From assembly GCA_945861265.1 (NCBI GenBank), contig CAMAUC010000001.1, forward strand, positions 186,001 through 250,000: DNA of 64,000 nucleotides, written 5' to 3'. Position 1 is the first letter of the stretch; each line of letters starts with the position of its first letter. Below are positions 63,819 to 64,000 of the stretch, piece after piece. The DNA comes from Rhizobium sp. Q54 (GTDB lineage: Bacteria > Pseudomonadota > Alphaproteobacteria > Rhizobiales > Xanthobacteraceae). The notes under the pieces are model-generated. The model was not told the DNA's origin and ran no database searches. It saw only the letters and a program-made list of their open reading frames with translations. Position numbers and translations under genes: made by a program.

Positions 63819-64000
<182 letters not shown>

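Overview
The window is a gene-dense, GC-rich stretch with alphaproteobacterial character. It most resembles the Hyphomicrobiales (Rhizobiales), in the Bradyrhizobium/Nitrobacteraceae to Xanthobacteraceae neighbourhood. The evidence is the operon content (PaaN-type phenylacetate genes, Liv, NitT/TauT and Opp importers), tight ATGA/GTGA gene overlaps, and several long intergenic palindromes of a kind scattered through those genomes. No rRNA, tRNA, CRISPR array, integrase or insertion sequence was seen. It reads as a chromosomal catabolic region rather than a mobile island.

Layout. 0-11.4 kb: a phenylacetate block (TetR regulator, paaK, paaI, paaG leftward; paaN rightward), followed by a complete branched-chain-type ABC importer (SBP, LivH, LivM, LivG, LivF), an alpha/beta hydrolase and a luciferase-like monooxygenase in one rightward operon. 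11.4-21.0 kb: a leftward eight-gene operon holding an IclR regulator, a NitT/TauT-type ABC importer, a beta-propeller lyase-like protein, a DUF1445 protein and the two hydantoinase/oxoprolinase subunits. 21.2-29.0 kb: a leftward oligopeptide-type importer ending in an N-carbamoyl-amino-acid hydrolase, then an Asp/Glu/hydantoin racemase-like gene that has lost one catalytic cysteine. 29.0-33.6 kb: a fumarase/PcaB-family lyase, an SDR without its catalytic Tyr/Lys, a TPP enzyme and a divergent cupin. 33.8-39.6 kb: an IclR regulator and a second Liv importer whose permease and two ATPases are fused into one 844-residue protein. 39.6-43.5 kb: a homoprotocatechuate (hpaD, hpaE, hpaR) operon led by an NTF2-like gene and preceded by a perfect 18-bp palindrome.

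43.5-51.6 kb: the complete potassium importer kdpFABC with kdpDE, plus an extra 27-residue membrane peptide ahead of kdpF. 51.7-52.6 kb: three possible small-protein genes, two of them downstream of an identical 13-bp element. 52.7-59.9 kb: an acetamidase/formamidase facing a six-gene leftward operon that encodes a NitT/TauT importer, an SDR, a dihydropyrimidinase/allantoinase-type amidohydrolase and a cyanuric acid hydrolase/barbiturase-family enzyme. 60.1-64.0 kb: a LysR regulator and the three genes of the URC uracil-degradation pathway (GTP-cyclohydrolase-II-like urc1, DUF1688 urc4, upp), the last cut by the window edge.

The common theme is scavenging of aromatic acids and cyclic amides or N-heterocycles. 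Five dedicated ABC importers sit beside ring-opening or ring-cleaving enzymes and local regulators (TetR, IclR x2, MarR, LysR). The strongest candidate for something undescribed is the AtzD/barbiturase-family operon next to the URC genes: it has uptake, two ring-opening amidohydrolase folds and a divergent LysR regulator, but no obvious biuret hydrolase or ureidomalonase.
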